Below the pieces are notes generated by a model. The model saw only the letters and a list, made by a program, of their open reading frames with translations. It made no database searches and was not told the origin of the DNA. The translations under genes were made by a program, and so were the position numbers. Shown here piece after piece: positions 50,101 to 60,543 of a stretch of 64,000 bases of DNA (positions are counted from its first letter, which is position 1; each line of letters opens with the position of its first letter). The stretch is from CBDHEY01 sp965262305 (lineage in GTDB: Bacteria > Pseudomonadota > Gammaproteobacteria > Pseudomonadales > Cellvibrionaceae): contig CBDHEY010000004.1 in NCBI GenBank assembly GCA_965262305.1, positions 372,001-436,000 on the forward strand, written 5' to 3'.

Positions 50101-53100
50101 GGTGCGGATTTCGGGACGGTTAATGCGAATCAGTTGACTTCAGATGTCGTCGCCACTCAGCTCGTTTTTGATACTCAACCTATTCCCCTTACCGTCAATA
50201 ATCTTGAGGCGACAAACTTCACCACCGTGCCGGTGGTATCCGCGCGCGATGGCGACAATATAGTAGATACAGGGTATTCAACGGATATTACGATTGCCGA
50301 AGTCAATGGCGCAGGCAGTGCCACGATGACTGGAACAGGAGATACAGATGGCAGCGGTGTCACTGTCTCAATTTCACCCTCTTCAGGCGTATCCACGTTT
50401 ACCGGATTGCAAATCACCTATACCGCTTCCGGCGGCTCAAGTGAGAACTTTAATTTAGAAGCCAGTTCGGGTGGTTTATCCACGGCGGATAGTAGTCAAT
50501 TAACTGGCCTTGTGCCTGATAGCGATGGGGATTTGACCGCGTCCGCGACAGTCACCGAACCCGTGGCATTGAACTATAGCGTCGATACAGTAGGTGAAGC
50601 GGTAAATATATTCGACTTCACTATTTCAGATGCCGGCACTGCCGATGCGCTCACGCTGGAAGTGACTCAAGTGGTGGTGAATGTTTCTGGTACCTCCAGT
50701 GATGCTGAGCGAGACGCGATTACTTGGCGATTAAATGGTAGTGATGCAAGTAATGTTACCGGTACATACAGTGCGGGAGCGGATACGCTGACCTTTTCTG
50801 GTTTAAGTATTTCAGTTGCCGATGGCGATAGCGAGACTTACACCATTAATGGCTATTACAACGATAACGCCAGTATCACACATGGTAATACCGTCATTCT
50901 GAGTGTGGATGGTGATACTGACCTTACTATCGGTGGGAGTGGTACCCAAATGGGCTCAACCTCGCCAGTGACGAATAGCACGGGCACACTGCTGACAGAC
51001 GATATTGCGCCTGTTATAACTTCCGTGAGCGTGCCAACTAATAGCACCTATACGGCTGCTTCAAACTTGGATTTCACCGTTAATTTCAATGAAAACGTAA
51101 CGGCCAATACGACCGGAGGTACGCCGCGTTTAACGCTTACTGTGGGTTCTACCACTCGCTTTGCGGACTATATCTCTGGCTCCGGTTCCTCGGCATTGTT
51201 ATTCCGCTATACGGTTCCATCCGGTGATGAAGATACTGATGGCATTGCTTTATCCGCCACAATCGATCCTAACTCTGGTACTTTGCAGGATACGGGAGGT
51301 AATGACATTAATACAACGCTCAACAGCGTGGGATCTTTAACTTCTGTTCTTGTAGATGCCCTCGCCCCAGTGCTTGCAGAAATTACACCTGTTACAACAC
51401 CGGGGAATGACAGTACACCCGATGTGACCTTCTCCACCAGTGAAGCAGGCAGCCTTTCTGTTGGCGGGAGCTGTGGTAGTGGTGATGAAGGGGCGATTGG
51501 TTCAGGGAATCAAACGATTACTCTTACGCAAACTGATAACAGCACGCCGTTAGCGGATGGGACATACAGTACTTGTACGGTCACCGTAACGGATGCCGCA
51601 GGTAATGCGAGTAATGTGCTCGTTTTAACTAGCTTTGAAGTGGATACCACTGCACCAACGGTTAGCGAGATAACACCAGTTACCACACCCGGTAATGACA
51701 CCACACCGGATGTCACCATTAGCAGTAACGAAGCGGGTACTTTGGCCGTTGGCGGAAGCTGCGGAAGTGGCGATGAAGGTGCAATAGGTTCAGGCAATAC
51801 TACTATTACCCTCACCGATACCGATAACGCTGCCGCTCTTGGCGATGCGACTTACAGTGATTGTACGGTAACCATCACCGATGCAGCAGGCAACAGTAAT
51901 ATCGCTGTGACATTAACATCCTTTGAAATTGATGCCACCGCGCCTTCGGTGGCTGAAGTCACGCCTGTTGTTTCACTGGATAATGATTCTACACCGGACG
52001 TGACTATCTCTAGCGATGAAGCCGGCACATTAGCGGTGGGCGGTAGCTGTGGTAGTAGTGATGAAGGAGCCATAGGCACCGGTAATACCACCATTACACT
52101 TACGCAAACCAACAATACTGACCCTCTTTCCGACGGCACCTATAGCGACTGTACCATCACCGTGACGGATGCATTAGGTAATGTGGATACCGCAGTGACG
52201 CTCTCTAGTTTCGAAATTGACCTCACCGCACCAACAGTCAGTGAAATTACGCCAGTCACCGATCCCGGTAATGACAGCACGCCTGATGTGACCATATCGA
52301 CTAATGAAGCGGGTACGCTAGCCGTTGATGGCAGTTGTGGTTCTTCCGATGAGGGTGCGGTTACTTCAGGCAATAATACGATCACCTTAACTCAGACCGA
52401 CAACAGCACTGCGTTGGCTGAAGGTACGTTTTCAGACTGTACGGTGACGATTACGGACGCGGCGGGTAATAGTAATACGCCGGTGACGCTAACCAGCTTT
52501 GAAGTGGATTTGACGGCACCAACGGTTTCTGAAGTTACCCCAGTAACAACGCCGGGTAACGACAGTACTCCCGATGTGACCATCAACAGTGACGAAGCGG
52601 GTACTTTGGCCGTTGGCGGAAGCTGCGGAAGTGGCGATGAAGGCGCAATAGGTTCAGGTAATACTACTATTACCCTCACCGATACCGATAACGCATCAAC
52701 CCTTGGTGACGCAACTTATAGCGACTGTACCGTGACCATCACTGATGCGGCAGGCAACAGTAATACCGCTGTGACATTAACCTCCTTTGACATCGACGCT
52801 ACTCCTCCCAGCGTGGCTGAAGTCACACCCGTTGTTTCGCTGGATAATGATTCCACTCCGGACGTGACTATCTCTAGCGATGAAGCCGGCACATTAGCGG
52901 TGGGCGGTAGCTGTGGTAGTAGTGATGAAGGAGCCATAGGCACCGGTAATACCACCATTACACTTACGCAAACCAACAATACTGACCCTCTTTCCGACGG
53001 CACCTATAGCGACTGTACCATCACCGTGACGGATGCATTAGGTAATGTGGATACCGCAGTGACGCTCTCTAGTTTCGAAATTGACCTCACCGCACCAACA

Positions 53101-56100
53101 GTCAGTGAAATTACGCCAGTCACCGATCCCGGTAATGACAGCACGCCTGATGTGACCATATCGACTAATGAAGCGGGTACGCTAGCCGTTGATGGCAGTT
53201 GTGGTTCTTCCGATGAGGGTGCGGTTACTTCAGGCAATAATACGATCACCTTAACTCAGACCGACAACAGCACTGCGTTGGCTGAAGGTACGTTTTCAGA
53301 CTGTACGGTGACGATTATGGACGCGGCGGGTAATAGTAATACGCCGGTGACGCTAACCAGCTTTGAAGTGGATTTGACGGCACCAACGGTTTCTGAAATT
53401 ACTCCAGTGACAACGCCGGGTAACGACAGTACTCCCGATGTGACCATCAACAGTGACGAAGCGGGTACTTTGGCCGTTGGCGGAAGCTGCGGAAGTGGCG
53501 ATGAAGGCGCAATAGGTTCAGGTAATACTACTATTACCCTCACCGATACCGATAACGCGGCCACCCTTGGCGATGCGACTTACAGTGATTGTACGGTAAC
53601 CATCACCGATGCAGCAGGCAATAACAGCACTTCGACGTCATTAACCAGTTTTGTGGTTGATAGTTCAGCTCCCGTTATTTCGACAAATACGGGTATCTCC
53701 ATTAACGAAGGTGATGGCGATGCGACGATTAGTAGCAGTGAACTTGCCGCTAATGATGCAGTCAGCGGCGCTGCCCAAATCACTTATAACTTAGTCGCTG
53801 CCCCTACGAACGGATCTTTATTCAATAATGGGACGCTGCTTAGCGATGTAGACAGTTTCACTCAAGGGGACCTCGATAGTAATTTAATTACCTATGACCA
53901 TGATGGTGGAGAGTCCAACTTAGATAGCTTCAGTTTCGTTATCGTCGACAATTTAGGAAATAGCGATAATAACGGTGGTGCAAATTTCGAATTTGCTATT
54001 ACCATCGGTGCCGTCAATGACGCCCCTCTCGCTTTTGATGATGCCGAGACAATCGACGAAGATAATGCTGTACAGATTGATGTGTTGGCCAATGACTCGG
54101 ATTCCGACGATGCCATTAACGCAGCCAGCGTAAGTATTCAAAGTTCGCCGTCCCTTGGGGTAACGAGTATAAATACCGGAACCGGAGTGATTACCTATTC
54201 GCCCAATGCTGATGCCAATGGTGCCGATTCGTTCACTTATACGGTTGAAGACATTGCGGGTGATGTATCTAACACCGCGACCGTCTCTATCACGATAAAT
54301 GCTGTTAACGATGCACCGATAGCCAGTGATGATGTGGCCTCTACATCTGAAGATACGGCAGTATCAATCGATGCGGCGGCGAATGATTCCGATGTGGATA
54401 CCGCCGATAGCGTGGATACAGCATCGCTCGTAATTGTGACTGCGCCAGGCGACGGGCAAGCCAGTATCGTAAGTGGTGAAATTGTGTATACACCGGATGC
54501 AAACTTTAATGGCACGGATACGTTTGCTTATACCATTAATGATCAGAATGACGCGACATCGAACGCAGCGCTGGTCACTGTATCAGTCAACAGTGTGAAC
54601 GATCTTCCGGTAGCCGGCAATGATTCTGCGAGCCTGGACGAAGATTCAACCGTTGATATCAGTGTATTGGTTAACGATAGTGATTTGGACGGAAGCATTG
54701 ACGATACGACCATACAGATCATCGCTGAACCAAACAACGGCAGTGCGATAGCAGATTTAGGCGGTGTGATTACTTACACCCCGAATGAAAACTTTAACGG
54801 CGCCGACAGCTTCACTTACGTGGTGCAAGATGATGAGTCCGGTTTATCCAATGAGGCAACCGTATCGCTCACCGTAAATAGTGTGAACGACCTGCCCGTG
54901 GCGAACGACGACACAGCGGTGTTGCAAGAAGAAGCGGCGCATACCATTAACGTGTTAGGTAATGATACAGATATCGATGGTACGATTAATCCCGCTTTGG
55001 TTGCGGTAGACATTGTGCCTGTGAATGGCACAACATCCATCAATACCGAAACGGGTGCGATCACATACACACCGGATGAGAATTTCAACGGAGAAGACAG
55101 CTTTACCTACCAAGTAACCGATGATGAAGCCGGTACGTCTGAACCTGCTACTGTTACCTTGACGATTGAATCCGTCAACGATGAACCATTATCAAATGAT
55201 GATGCGTTCTCAATTGTTGCTGGCATACCGACAGTAATTAATCTGTTAAATAATGATTCCGATATTGATGGTACGTTAGACGCATCGGCGATCACGGTTG
55301 TGTCAAGTCCTACGCAAGGATCTGTATCAAATAATAACGATGGTACGGTGACCTTTACCCCAGCTTCAGGTATTAATGTATTTGCTGGTGACAGTTTCAC
55401 TTACACCGTCGATGACAATGAAGGCGGTACATCCAATACGTCGACTGTGACGATTACGTTTGAACCTGCTTCGAATTTTAGTGTTTCCGTTGAAACCGAC
55501 AACGAGATCTTCGAGCAAAACGCTATTCGTGTTGAACCGACGGTCACCAATGATGACCCTCTCTTCCCTATTGAATTTAGTGCAGAGAATTTACCGGGTT
55601 GGGCAACGTTTAATTCAGAAACCGGCGCGATATCAGGTACACCTGTTACAGAAGAAGTCGGTGTATATACTATCAATCTAACGGCGACGGATGGTATTAC
55701 AGAAGTACAATTGCCCAGCATCACTATCGAAGTGATTGCCAATGTTGACACTGATGGCGATACCATCACTGACTTCCAAGAAGGAATAGATGGCACTAAT
55801 CCGAATGATCCAGAAGATTACACGGACCTGACACCACCCGAACTTTCCTCCCCGAGCAATATCATTTTAGACGCTACTGGATTATTCACCGACGTGTTGC
55901 TAACAGATCTACTAGGTCTTGAACGCGATGCCGATGCAACAGCGATCCAAGATGCATTAGATAGTTTAGTGAGTGATAACGTTGATGGCGATGGATGTTG
56001 TGCGCCAAATGCGATCGATATTCAGGAAAACCGATTCCTGTTAGCACCTGGTACAAACATCGTGAATTGGCAAGCGATTGATCGCAGAGGCAATACCACG

Positions 56101-58164
56101 GTTGTAGAGCAAGAAGTGTGGGTTCGTCCGCTGGTCTCGTTGAGTAAAGATCAAATCACAACTGAAGGTGTAAGCGCATCTTTTAAAGTAATCTTGAATG
56201 GTTTGGCGACCTCGTATCCCTTCACTGTGCCGTTTGTGGTTGATGCATCCAGTACAGCGGATGTGGGCGATCATTCACTTGTTAACGGTTTTGCGGTGTT
56301 TGAAGAAGGTGAAATAGAGGTGAGTATCACCTTTGATATTACGGATGATGGCGTGAGTGAGACGGAAGAAGTTCTAGTGGTAAGGCTGGATGATCAAACC
56401 ACGGATGAACAAGATCTCTTCAACGGATTTGAATTCGATAATTTTGATATTAATAGCGGTTCTAAGAGTGAACATCGCGTCACGATTGTTGAAACGAATG
56501 TGCCACCGGAACTCACTCTGACGTTAGCGCAAAATAATCTAGAAACCATTCAAGTTACGAGTGATGGCGGGCTGGTAGACGTAACGGCTTTCGTCACGGA
56601 CTTAAATGCAAACGACTCGCATAGTTTTGACTGGTCCACTACAGATAGAGAACTGACGGATCGAGATGGCAATACCACTGACGACGGCTTTGTCATTGAT
56701 CCGACTGGATTAGGTGAAGGCAGTTATCGGGTAAGTGTCACCACCACAGATTCATCTGGGAATACTGATACTGCATCGATTAGATTTGTACTTGTTGCTT
56801 CGTTACCGGAACTCACCGATGAACAGGATACGGATGGCGATGGCATTGGTGATGCCACCGAAGGCTTGGGTGATAGTGATGATGATGGTATCCCCAACTT
56901 CCTGGATAACATCGTAGCGCCGAATGTGTTGCCCGAAATTGTAAGTGAAAGTAATACATTTCTTATCGAATGTGATCCGGGTGTACGCTGTCGTCTAGGT
57001 GAATTTGCGCTTGTTGGATCCACGGGAGGAGCGAGAATAGACACCGCTGATATCGACAACATTGAAGGGTTAATTGCAGACGCAAACTTTGAACCGATTG
57101 GTGGTATTTTTGATTTCCAAATTCAAGCCATACCCGAGCGCGGGCAAACGGTGAATATCGTTATTCCTCAGCTAGCACCAATTCCAGCCAATGCAGTCTA
57201 CCGCAAATACCAAAATGGCCAATGGCAAGATTTTGTATCTGATGCGAATAACCGACTTGCGTCCACGCAAGGTGTATTCGGCTTTTGTCCGCCTCCCGAA
57301 GATAGCGCTTGGACTCCAGGGCTCAATGAAGGGCATTTTTGTGTGCAATTGACCATAGAAGATGGTGGTCCAAACGATTCAGACGGTGAACTAAATAGCG
57401 CTGTGGAAGATCCTGGTGTCGTTGCAGTTCAGCGAACAGGTAATGTAACTACCACTGGCGGAGGCGGAGGTGCGAATGGCTGGTTACTATTGTCATTATT
57501 AAGTTTTGTGTTGATCCGGCGCAAAAAAATCCGCGCGTTAGGTACCCTAGTAATACCTTGCGTTTTGTTAATGGGGGGATCCTTTCAGAAGGCGCAAGCC
57601 GATGTAGGCGAATTTTTTGTTGAAGTAAGTGGAGGCCGTGCCGAAAGCGATAGGAGCCAGGAGGACTTCACTTCAGAACTCGCTCAGCAAGGCGTGATAG
57701 CACAGGTCAACGAATACGATGTGTCCTCTTCGACCTACAGCTTGGCGATTGGCTATCAATATAGTGAATATGTTTCCTATATGTTAGGGTATACCGATCT
57801 TGGTGAGGCCAATGTGGATTTTTCCTTGTTATCCGTAGATGACGAGGAATTGAGCCAAGCCCTAGAAGAAGCTTATCCAAGGTTTGGGCAAGGGCTCACT
57901 GTAAGTGTGCGAGGTCATTATGACGTGATCAAAAATGTTCAACTGTTTGCGAATTTAGGTATATTTTCTTGGCGAGGTGAAGTCAATGATTATGCAGGGG
58001 CTGAGCTCGATGTAAAAATGGGAGGGATCGATCCATTTTTTATACTGGGAGCAAACTACCGCATTGCAAGAAAAATAAGCCTTGGTATCAACTACCATAA
58101 TTATACGCTTGACGACCAAAGTGCAGACAGTATTGGTTTATCTTTAGTTTATTTTATTAAATAG
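47161..58164 (+). CDS. Giant DUF4347 surface protein with Ig-like repeats, internal sorting signal and C-terminal beta-barrel
   Basis: 3667 residues. Order: signal peptide (about 1-25); DUF4347 (about 75-245; LVSHAKDGVFYLG, LLLYGCNLAKG, HGGDWELE); a choice-of-anchor D-like segment (395-515); filamin/Ig-like modules with TQPVV..DTDFTE repeats; eight 96-residue Cys-containing Ig-like repeats (51373-53676); a cadherin-like module; five or more tandem-95 (VCBS-like) repeats (about 54010-55460); Ig, TSP3-like and Calx-beta-like parts; a choice-of-anchor U-type domain (about 3310-3430); GlyGly-CTERM-like segment GGGGGANGWLLLSLLSF-RRKK (3433 on); then from 3481 an eight-strand OMP-like barrel (VGEFFVEVSGG.. 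to GLSLVYFIK). Probably an adhesin or surface filament. Confidence 0.88.
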   Translation: MNKTLLSNLASTIIPFCSASVSALGSYQYTRSYVPQRQIVGQSILGPNDIEKDFDHRNLSNELTQLKDVHLRKNTAVTELVIIDQGVEDKHVFYQLNRPGVVIREIHSNNNGLIQLEEILAEFEGLEALHLVSHAKDGVFYLGNSQVDQQLLKERVNTLSSIDNALKDGADLLLYGCNLAKGQKGDELLELISHEANVDIAASEDFTGNRTHGGDWELEIHKGDIETERPFSENTLKDFSSVLATYTPADFCTHNGNYCGGNATEVTSSTDLTISGDGTEIRRFPLPGIIYSYKSMSYTAVDITFTASGGLSSFDLDALALNLYGTSCTSITVTNNSAQTIDTISSPGPGAENVTVGTNSDGISSVTISATGCGNSNLVGVTSITVSSASSPEINLQGNSQTISDGDIVPTTSDHTDFGSHIQGGSNLVRTFTIQNTGTGNLDLTGTPNVTISGSSDFSVTTQPASDPVSAAGSTTFQVTLDPTTVGTQNADISIANDDADENPYNFRVSAIVNPPDSDATLTAGPGAEATGLATTVDTEGEHLDVFDFTITDPGGGDGVGITISQIIIDVTGTSTDSERNDVIWRINGPDVTDMQGTYSAVNNNITFNETITVADGASETYTINAYFDNSFSVVEDRTFILTLEGDNTDNVTVEAGGTQMSAGNTAINNGGATWDVVATQLFIATGASGIVSGEVMTTQPVIEARDDEGNIDVDFTESVTASTTQGSLSNSSVTAVSGIATFTNLTHTATSDGQGLQITFDDTVGGIEPSLVNTGLLLSDVVATSLEFQTQPAGSTSGSNLTTQPVVRAVGPNSVVDTDFTETITLTEASLGTLSGASVAASNGVATFTSVNYTASVDQESFTLTADDQAGVGTDLSPVGANAVTSDVVATGLAFGTQPAGSVSGVALTTQPVVNAVDGDGTVDTDFTEIITLTENGSGSITGTAVTAVAGVATFTALTYSATADQENFTLTADDQGGVGADFGTVNANQLTSDVVATQLVFDTQPIPLTVNNLEATNFTTVPVVSARDGDNIVDTGYSTDITIAEVNGAGSATMTGTGDTDGSGVTVSISPSSGVSTFTGLQITYTASGGSSENFNLEASSGGLSTADSSQLTGLVPDSDGDLTASATVTEPVALNYSVDTVGEAVNIFDFTISDAGTADALTLEVTQVVVNVSGTSSDAERDAITWRLNGSDASNVTGTYSAGADTLTFSGLSISVADGDSETYTINGYYNDNASITHGNTVILSVDGDTDLTIGGSGTQMGSTSPVTNSTGTLLTDDIAPVITSVSVPTNSTYTAASNLDFTVNFNENVTANTTGGTPRLTLTVGSTTRFADYISGSGSSALLFRYTVPSGDEDTDGIALSATIDPNSGTLQDTGGNDINTTLNSVGSLTSVLVDALAPVLAEITPVTTPGNDSTPDVTFSTSEAGSLSVGGSCGSGDEGAIGSGNQTITLTQTDNSTPLADGTYSTCTVTVTDAAGNASNVLVLTSFEVDTTAPTVSEITPVTTPGNDTTPDVTISSNEAGTLAVGGSCGSGDEGAIGSGNTTITLTDTDNAAALGDATYSDCTVTITDAAGNSNIAVTLTSFEIDATAPSVAEVTPVVSLDNDSTPDVTISSDEAGTLAVGGSCGSSDEGAIGTGNTTITLTQTNNTDPLSDGTYSDCTITVTDALGNVDTAVTLSSFEIDLTAPTVSEITPVTDPGNDSTPDVTISTNEAGTLAVDGSCGSSDEGAVTSGNNTITLTQTDNSTALAEGTFSDCTVTITDAAGNSNTPVTLTSFEVDLTAPTVSEVTPVTTPGNDSTPDVTINSDEAGTLAVGGSCGSGDEGAIGSGNTTITLTDTDNASTLGDATYSDCTVTITDAAGNSNTAVTLTSFDIDATPPSVAEVTPVVSLDNDSTPDVTISSDEAGTLAVGGSCGSSDEGAIGTGNTTITLTQTNNTDPLSDGTYSDCTITVTDALGNVDTAVTLSSFEIDLTAPTVSEITPVTDPGNDSTPDVTISTNEAGTLAVDGSCGSSDEGAVTSGNNTITLTQTDNSTALAEGTFSDCTVTIMDAAGNSNTPVTLTSFEVDLTAPTVSEITPVTTPGNDSTPDVTINSDEAGTLAVGGSCGSGDEGAIGSGNTTITLTDTDNAATLGDATYSDCTVTITDAAGNNSTSTSLTSFVVDSSAPVISTNTGISINEGDGDATISSSELAANDAVSGAAQITYNLVAAPTNGSLFNNGTLLSDVDSFTQGDLDSNLITYDHDGGESNLDSFSFVIVDNLGNSDNNGGANFEFAITIGAVNDAPLAFDDAETIDEDNAVQIDVLANDSDSDDAINAASVSIQSSPSLGVTSINTGTGVITYSPNADANGADSFTYTVEDIAGDVSNTATVSITINAVNDAPIASDDVASTSEDTAVSIDAAANDSDVDTADSVDTASLVIVTAPGDGQASIVSGEIVYTPDANFNGTDTFAYTINDQNDATSNAALVTVSVNSVNDLPVAGNDSASLDEDSTVDISVLVNDSDLDGSIDDTTIQIIAEPNNGSAIADLGGVITYTPNENFNGADSFTYVVQDDESGLSNEATVSLTVNSVNDLPVANDDTAVLQEEAAHTINVLGNDTDIDGTINPALVAVDIVPVNGTTSINTETGAITYTPDENFNGEDSFTYQVTDDEAGTSEPATVTLTIESVNDEPLSNDDAFSIVAGIPTVINLLNNDSDIDGTLDASAITVVSSPTQGSVSNNNDGTVTFTPASGINVFAGDSFTYTVDDNEGGTSNTSTVTITFEPASNFSVSVETDNEIFEQNAIRVEPTVTNDDPLFPIEFSAENLPGWATFNSETGAISGTPVTEEVGVYTINLTATDGITEVQLPSITIEVIANVDTDGDTITDFQEGIDGTNPNDPEDYTDLTPPELSSPSNIILDATGLFTDVLLTDLLGLERDADATAIQDALDSLVSDNVDGDGCCAPNAIDIQENRFLLAPGTNIVNWQAIDRRGNTTVVEQEVWVRPLVSLSKDQITTEGVSASFKVILNGLATSYPFTVPFVVDASSTADVGDHSLVNGFAVFEEGEIEVSITFDITDDGVSETEEVLVVRLDDQTTDEQDLFNGFEFDNFDINSGSKSEHRVTIVETNVPPELTLTLAQNNLETIQVTSDGGLVDVTAFVTDLNANDSHSFDWSTTDRELTDRDGNTTDDGFVIDPTGLGEGSYRVSVTTTDSSGNTDTASIRFVLVASLPELTDEQDTDGDGIGDATEGLGDSDDDGIPNFLDNIVAPNVLPEIVSESNTFLIECDPGVRCRLGEFALVGSTGGARIDTADIDNIEGLIADANFEPIGGIFDFQIQAIPERGQTVNIVIPQLAPIPANAVYRKYQNGQWQDFVSDANNRLASTQGVFGFCPPPEDSAWTPGLNEGHFCVQLTIEDGGPNDSDGELNSAVEDPGVVAVQRTGNVTTTGGGGGANGWLLLSLLSFVLIRRKKIRALGTLVIPCVLLMGGSFQKAQADVGEFFVEVSGGRAESDRSQEDFTSELAQQGVIAQVNEYDVSSSTYSLAIGYQYSEYVSYMLGYTDLGEANVDFSLLSVDDEELSQALEEAYPRFGQGLTVSVRGHYDVIKNVQLFANLGIFSWRGEVNDYAGAELDVKMGGIDPFFILGANYRIARKISLGINYHNYTLDDQSADSIGLSLVYFIK
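51373..53676 (+). repeat. Eight tandem 288-bp repeats in the surface protein gene
   Basis: Units start at 51373, 51661, 51949, 52237, 52525, 52813, 53101 and 53389, exactly 288 bp each, encoding EITPVT..GNDSTPDVT..GGSCGS.DEGA..YSDCTVT.TDA.GN. Units 3-5 (51949-52812) are nearly identical to units 6-8 (52813-53676), an 864-bp higher-order duplication. Confidence 0.9.
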
Positions 58165-58275
58165 TTCAATATTTGAAGCGGGGTTTTAACTTTGGGCCAT
58201 TTTAGTTAAGAACGAGAAATTAAAGCTTAAATATTTTTGTCCTTCCAATTTCCTCTTTGAGTCGAAAGCAGTTAT

Positions 58276-60036
58276 TCACTTGAATTTACTACCCACCTTA
58301 AAACGCTGCCCGCCAACTTCTAATTGATCCCATTCGGGTTTGGCATAGTGAATGTTTTGCGCTTTAACGTCTTCAAGAAACAATTCTAAATTATTGACTC
58401 CATACCCTTCAGTCGCTCTAAGTGATCTGCGCACCCATTCGTCATTATCGAATACGTAAAGAGTAATTTCGTTAACCTGTCGTCGTTTTTTAAGTAGTAC
58501 GTATTCGGCCAGTTCGTCGTTGTTGAGCTCGACGGCAAAAAGGTAGTAGTTATCAGTATGGGGTATCAACCACGAGTTTTCAGTTTCGTTTTCAAAAATC
58601 CTGTTTAATAGGTCGTCAGGTGGAGAGCCGCCTAGTATTTCTAAAGCAGATAAAAATGTCTCTTTATCGATTTCTGTACTGATATCTTTATCGCGCGTAT
58701 AGAGTGCATCAATTTTTAATACGAAGTTAGCGTAGGTTTCTTGATATTGCGTTTTTAATTGCTGTAATGCGAGGTAGCCCGGCTTAGCGAGATTGTGTTT
58801 AAAGTAATGAATGTCGAAATCTTCCACCGCTACTTCTCCTGCTTCTAAACGCGCTAGTTGGCTGTCGACGGACATTTTTCTAAAGTCGAGTAATGGGGAG
58901 TTTGTGAGTAGTACTGCGACCATAACGACTAGGCCACCGACAACATTCACGCGACTTAAATTGTCTAGCCAGTTGTCGCGATGGCGAATGATCCCCCACA
59001 CATAGCCCAGGGTAAAAACCGCGAGTAAAAGCCACACGAGTAACGCCCAACAGCGCATAAGGGATAGGCCATATTGTTCGATGCGCAGTGTTAAGCCGTG
59101 GAAACTAATGGCACTGTAAATAGGTAGTAATGCGACGCTAAGGTAGATAAAACGGTGAATCCACAGCGCGTAAGGTCTGGAACTTGGTTTATCTTGATAT
59201 ACCGCATTAACGAAGAATAATAGCGTGGCATGCATCCATAGGATTAACATGCTACCGCCATTTCCCCAAAGCTGGCTTAAACCCGTGAACGGCAGAGCCA
59301 TTAAAAATAATACCGATACAAACGCCAATACCACTAAGAGAAATTTCATTAGCGCTTGTTGTAGACGTTTAATGGTATCGATAATGCCTGTTTGACTTCG
59401 AAATATTAAAACGCCAAAGCCCAGGACTAGAGTGTTTACTGGGTAAGCGAACCACTCTTCTTTAAACAAGTCTTTAAAAAATTCGATCCCAATGGCGTTG
59501 AATAATTGCGCCCAAAGAAATAAGACTAGCCACGAACATCCAACAAACAATGATGATAAACCTAGGGTAAGGAAATTTCGCCAAGACCATAAAAATAAAC
59601 CGCTATAGGTGATTGGCAACTTACTGGCATAAAGTTGGCAATACATAAGCGCTTTAAAGGTCGCCAAAACCATGGTGAATACAAATGCGAACAATAGAGA
59701 CTCGAAGCTAATGTGTTCCATCGGTGTGACTTGCCAGCCAACGTAAAACCCCAATAAGCTCGCAAGCAAGGCAAAAGGTAATGTTAATCGTAAAATTGAA
59801 AAATAGTTGTGCTGAGTAAGACTAAGCTGCAAACAGATGGGCCAAATAAAAATAAAACTGTAGAAGGCAAATAACCAGTGGGGAGACTGAAAAGGCCAGA
59901 ATTTATAATCTAGCGATTGATGCAGAACGAATAGCCCAAAGCCTTGAAACAGAGCGATTAAAAGCATCAGCTTTTTGGGTAACTGCTGGTCAAAATCCTT
60001 TGTTTTTACTTTGCCGTTATATACAGTCAATATCAC
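58276..60036 (-). CDS. DUF4153 multi-pass membrane protein
   Basis: 586 residues with about 12 hydrophobic segments in the first 390 and a soluble C-terminal part of 190 residues (SVDSQLARLEAGEVAVEDFDIHYFKHNLAKPGYLALQQL..). The layout fits DUF4153, inner-membrane proteins of unknown function. Start is GTG 60036, or TTG 60030, which has the better placed GGAAG; the two differ by two residues. Confidence 0.78.
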   Translation of the reverse strand: MILTVYNGKVKTKDFDQQLPKKLMLLIALFQGFGLFVLHQSLDYKFWPFQSPHWLFAFYSFIFIWPICLQLSLTQHNYFSILRLTLPFALLASLLGFYVGWQVTPMEHISFESLLFAFVFTMVLATFKALMYCQLYASKLPITYSGLFLWSWRNFLTLGLSSLFVGCSWLVLFLWAQLFNAIGIEFFKDLFKEEWFAYPVNTLVLGFGVLIFRSQTGIIDTIKRLQQALMKFLLVVLAFVSVLFLMALPFTGLSQLWGNGGSMLILWMHATLLFFVNAVYQDKPSSRPYALWIHRFIYLSVALLPIYSAISFHGLTLRIEQYGLSLMRCWALLVWLLLAVFTLGYVWGIIRHRDNWLDNLSRVNVVGGLVVMVAVLLTNSPLLDFRKMSVDSQLARLEAGEVAVEDFDIHYFKHNLAKPGYLALQQLKTQYQETYANFVLKIDALYTRDKDISTEIDKETFLSALEILGGSPPDDLLNRIFENETENSWLIPHTDNYYLFAVELNNDELAEYVLLKKRRQVNEITLYVFDNDEWVRRSLRATEGYGVNNLELFLEDVKAQNIHYAKPEWDQLEVGGQRFKVGSKFK

Positions 60037-60543
60037 CTTCCAATCAAATACGTGTGAAAATCAAAGTTCAAATTGACCGGCTCATCTTAGATTTCTTTGG
60101 TCAACATGAAATCAAAGGGGCGAAGTAACTTGCTTTTCAATTTGCCCTTCGGGTCGAAAACAGATGTCAGAAAAAACTTGATAAGGCTCTAAGGCTGATT
60201 ATCCCAAAATAATTTGATAAATAAAATTTATTATCTAAATTTCTTAAGGACAAACTAAGCATGATAATAATTAATTGACTTGATTAGACTTATAGACCTA
60301 AAAATATTATTTAATTTAAATTCAGCCTATTAATTTGAAGAAACAAAAGTAGAGATCTTTAGAAGTCGAATTAAACGCCATATTTAACGATTATTTCAAT
60401 AGCCGCATACCTCTATAAAGTAGACATGAGATATTTTGCTTAACATATTAAGTATTATCACAATTCGTTAATGGTGGCCGATCAGTTGAAACAGTCAGAT
60501 TATGCTATTATCATGGAGGCTCCTTCACAATTGAGCCTAAATT
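60037..60543. other. Gene-free stretch
   Basis: 507 bases, very AT-rich, between divergent genes. It presumably holds both promoters; no repeat or RNA structure stands out. Confidence 0.45.

Noticed and set aside
51373..53676. CRISPR-like tandem repeats
   Set aside because: Units are coding, 288 bp long and contiguous, with no spacers.
51207..53783. A series of 76-102 residue frames on the minus strand
   Set aside because: They recur with the 288-bp repeat period and are antisense shadows of the giant gene.
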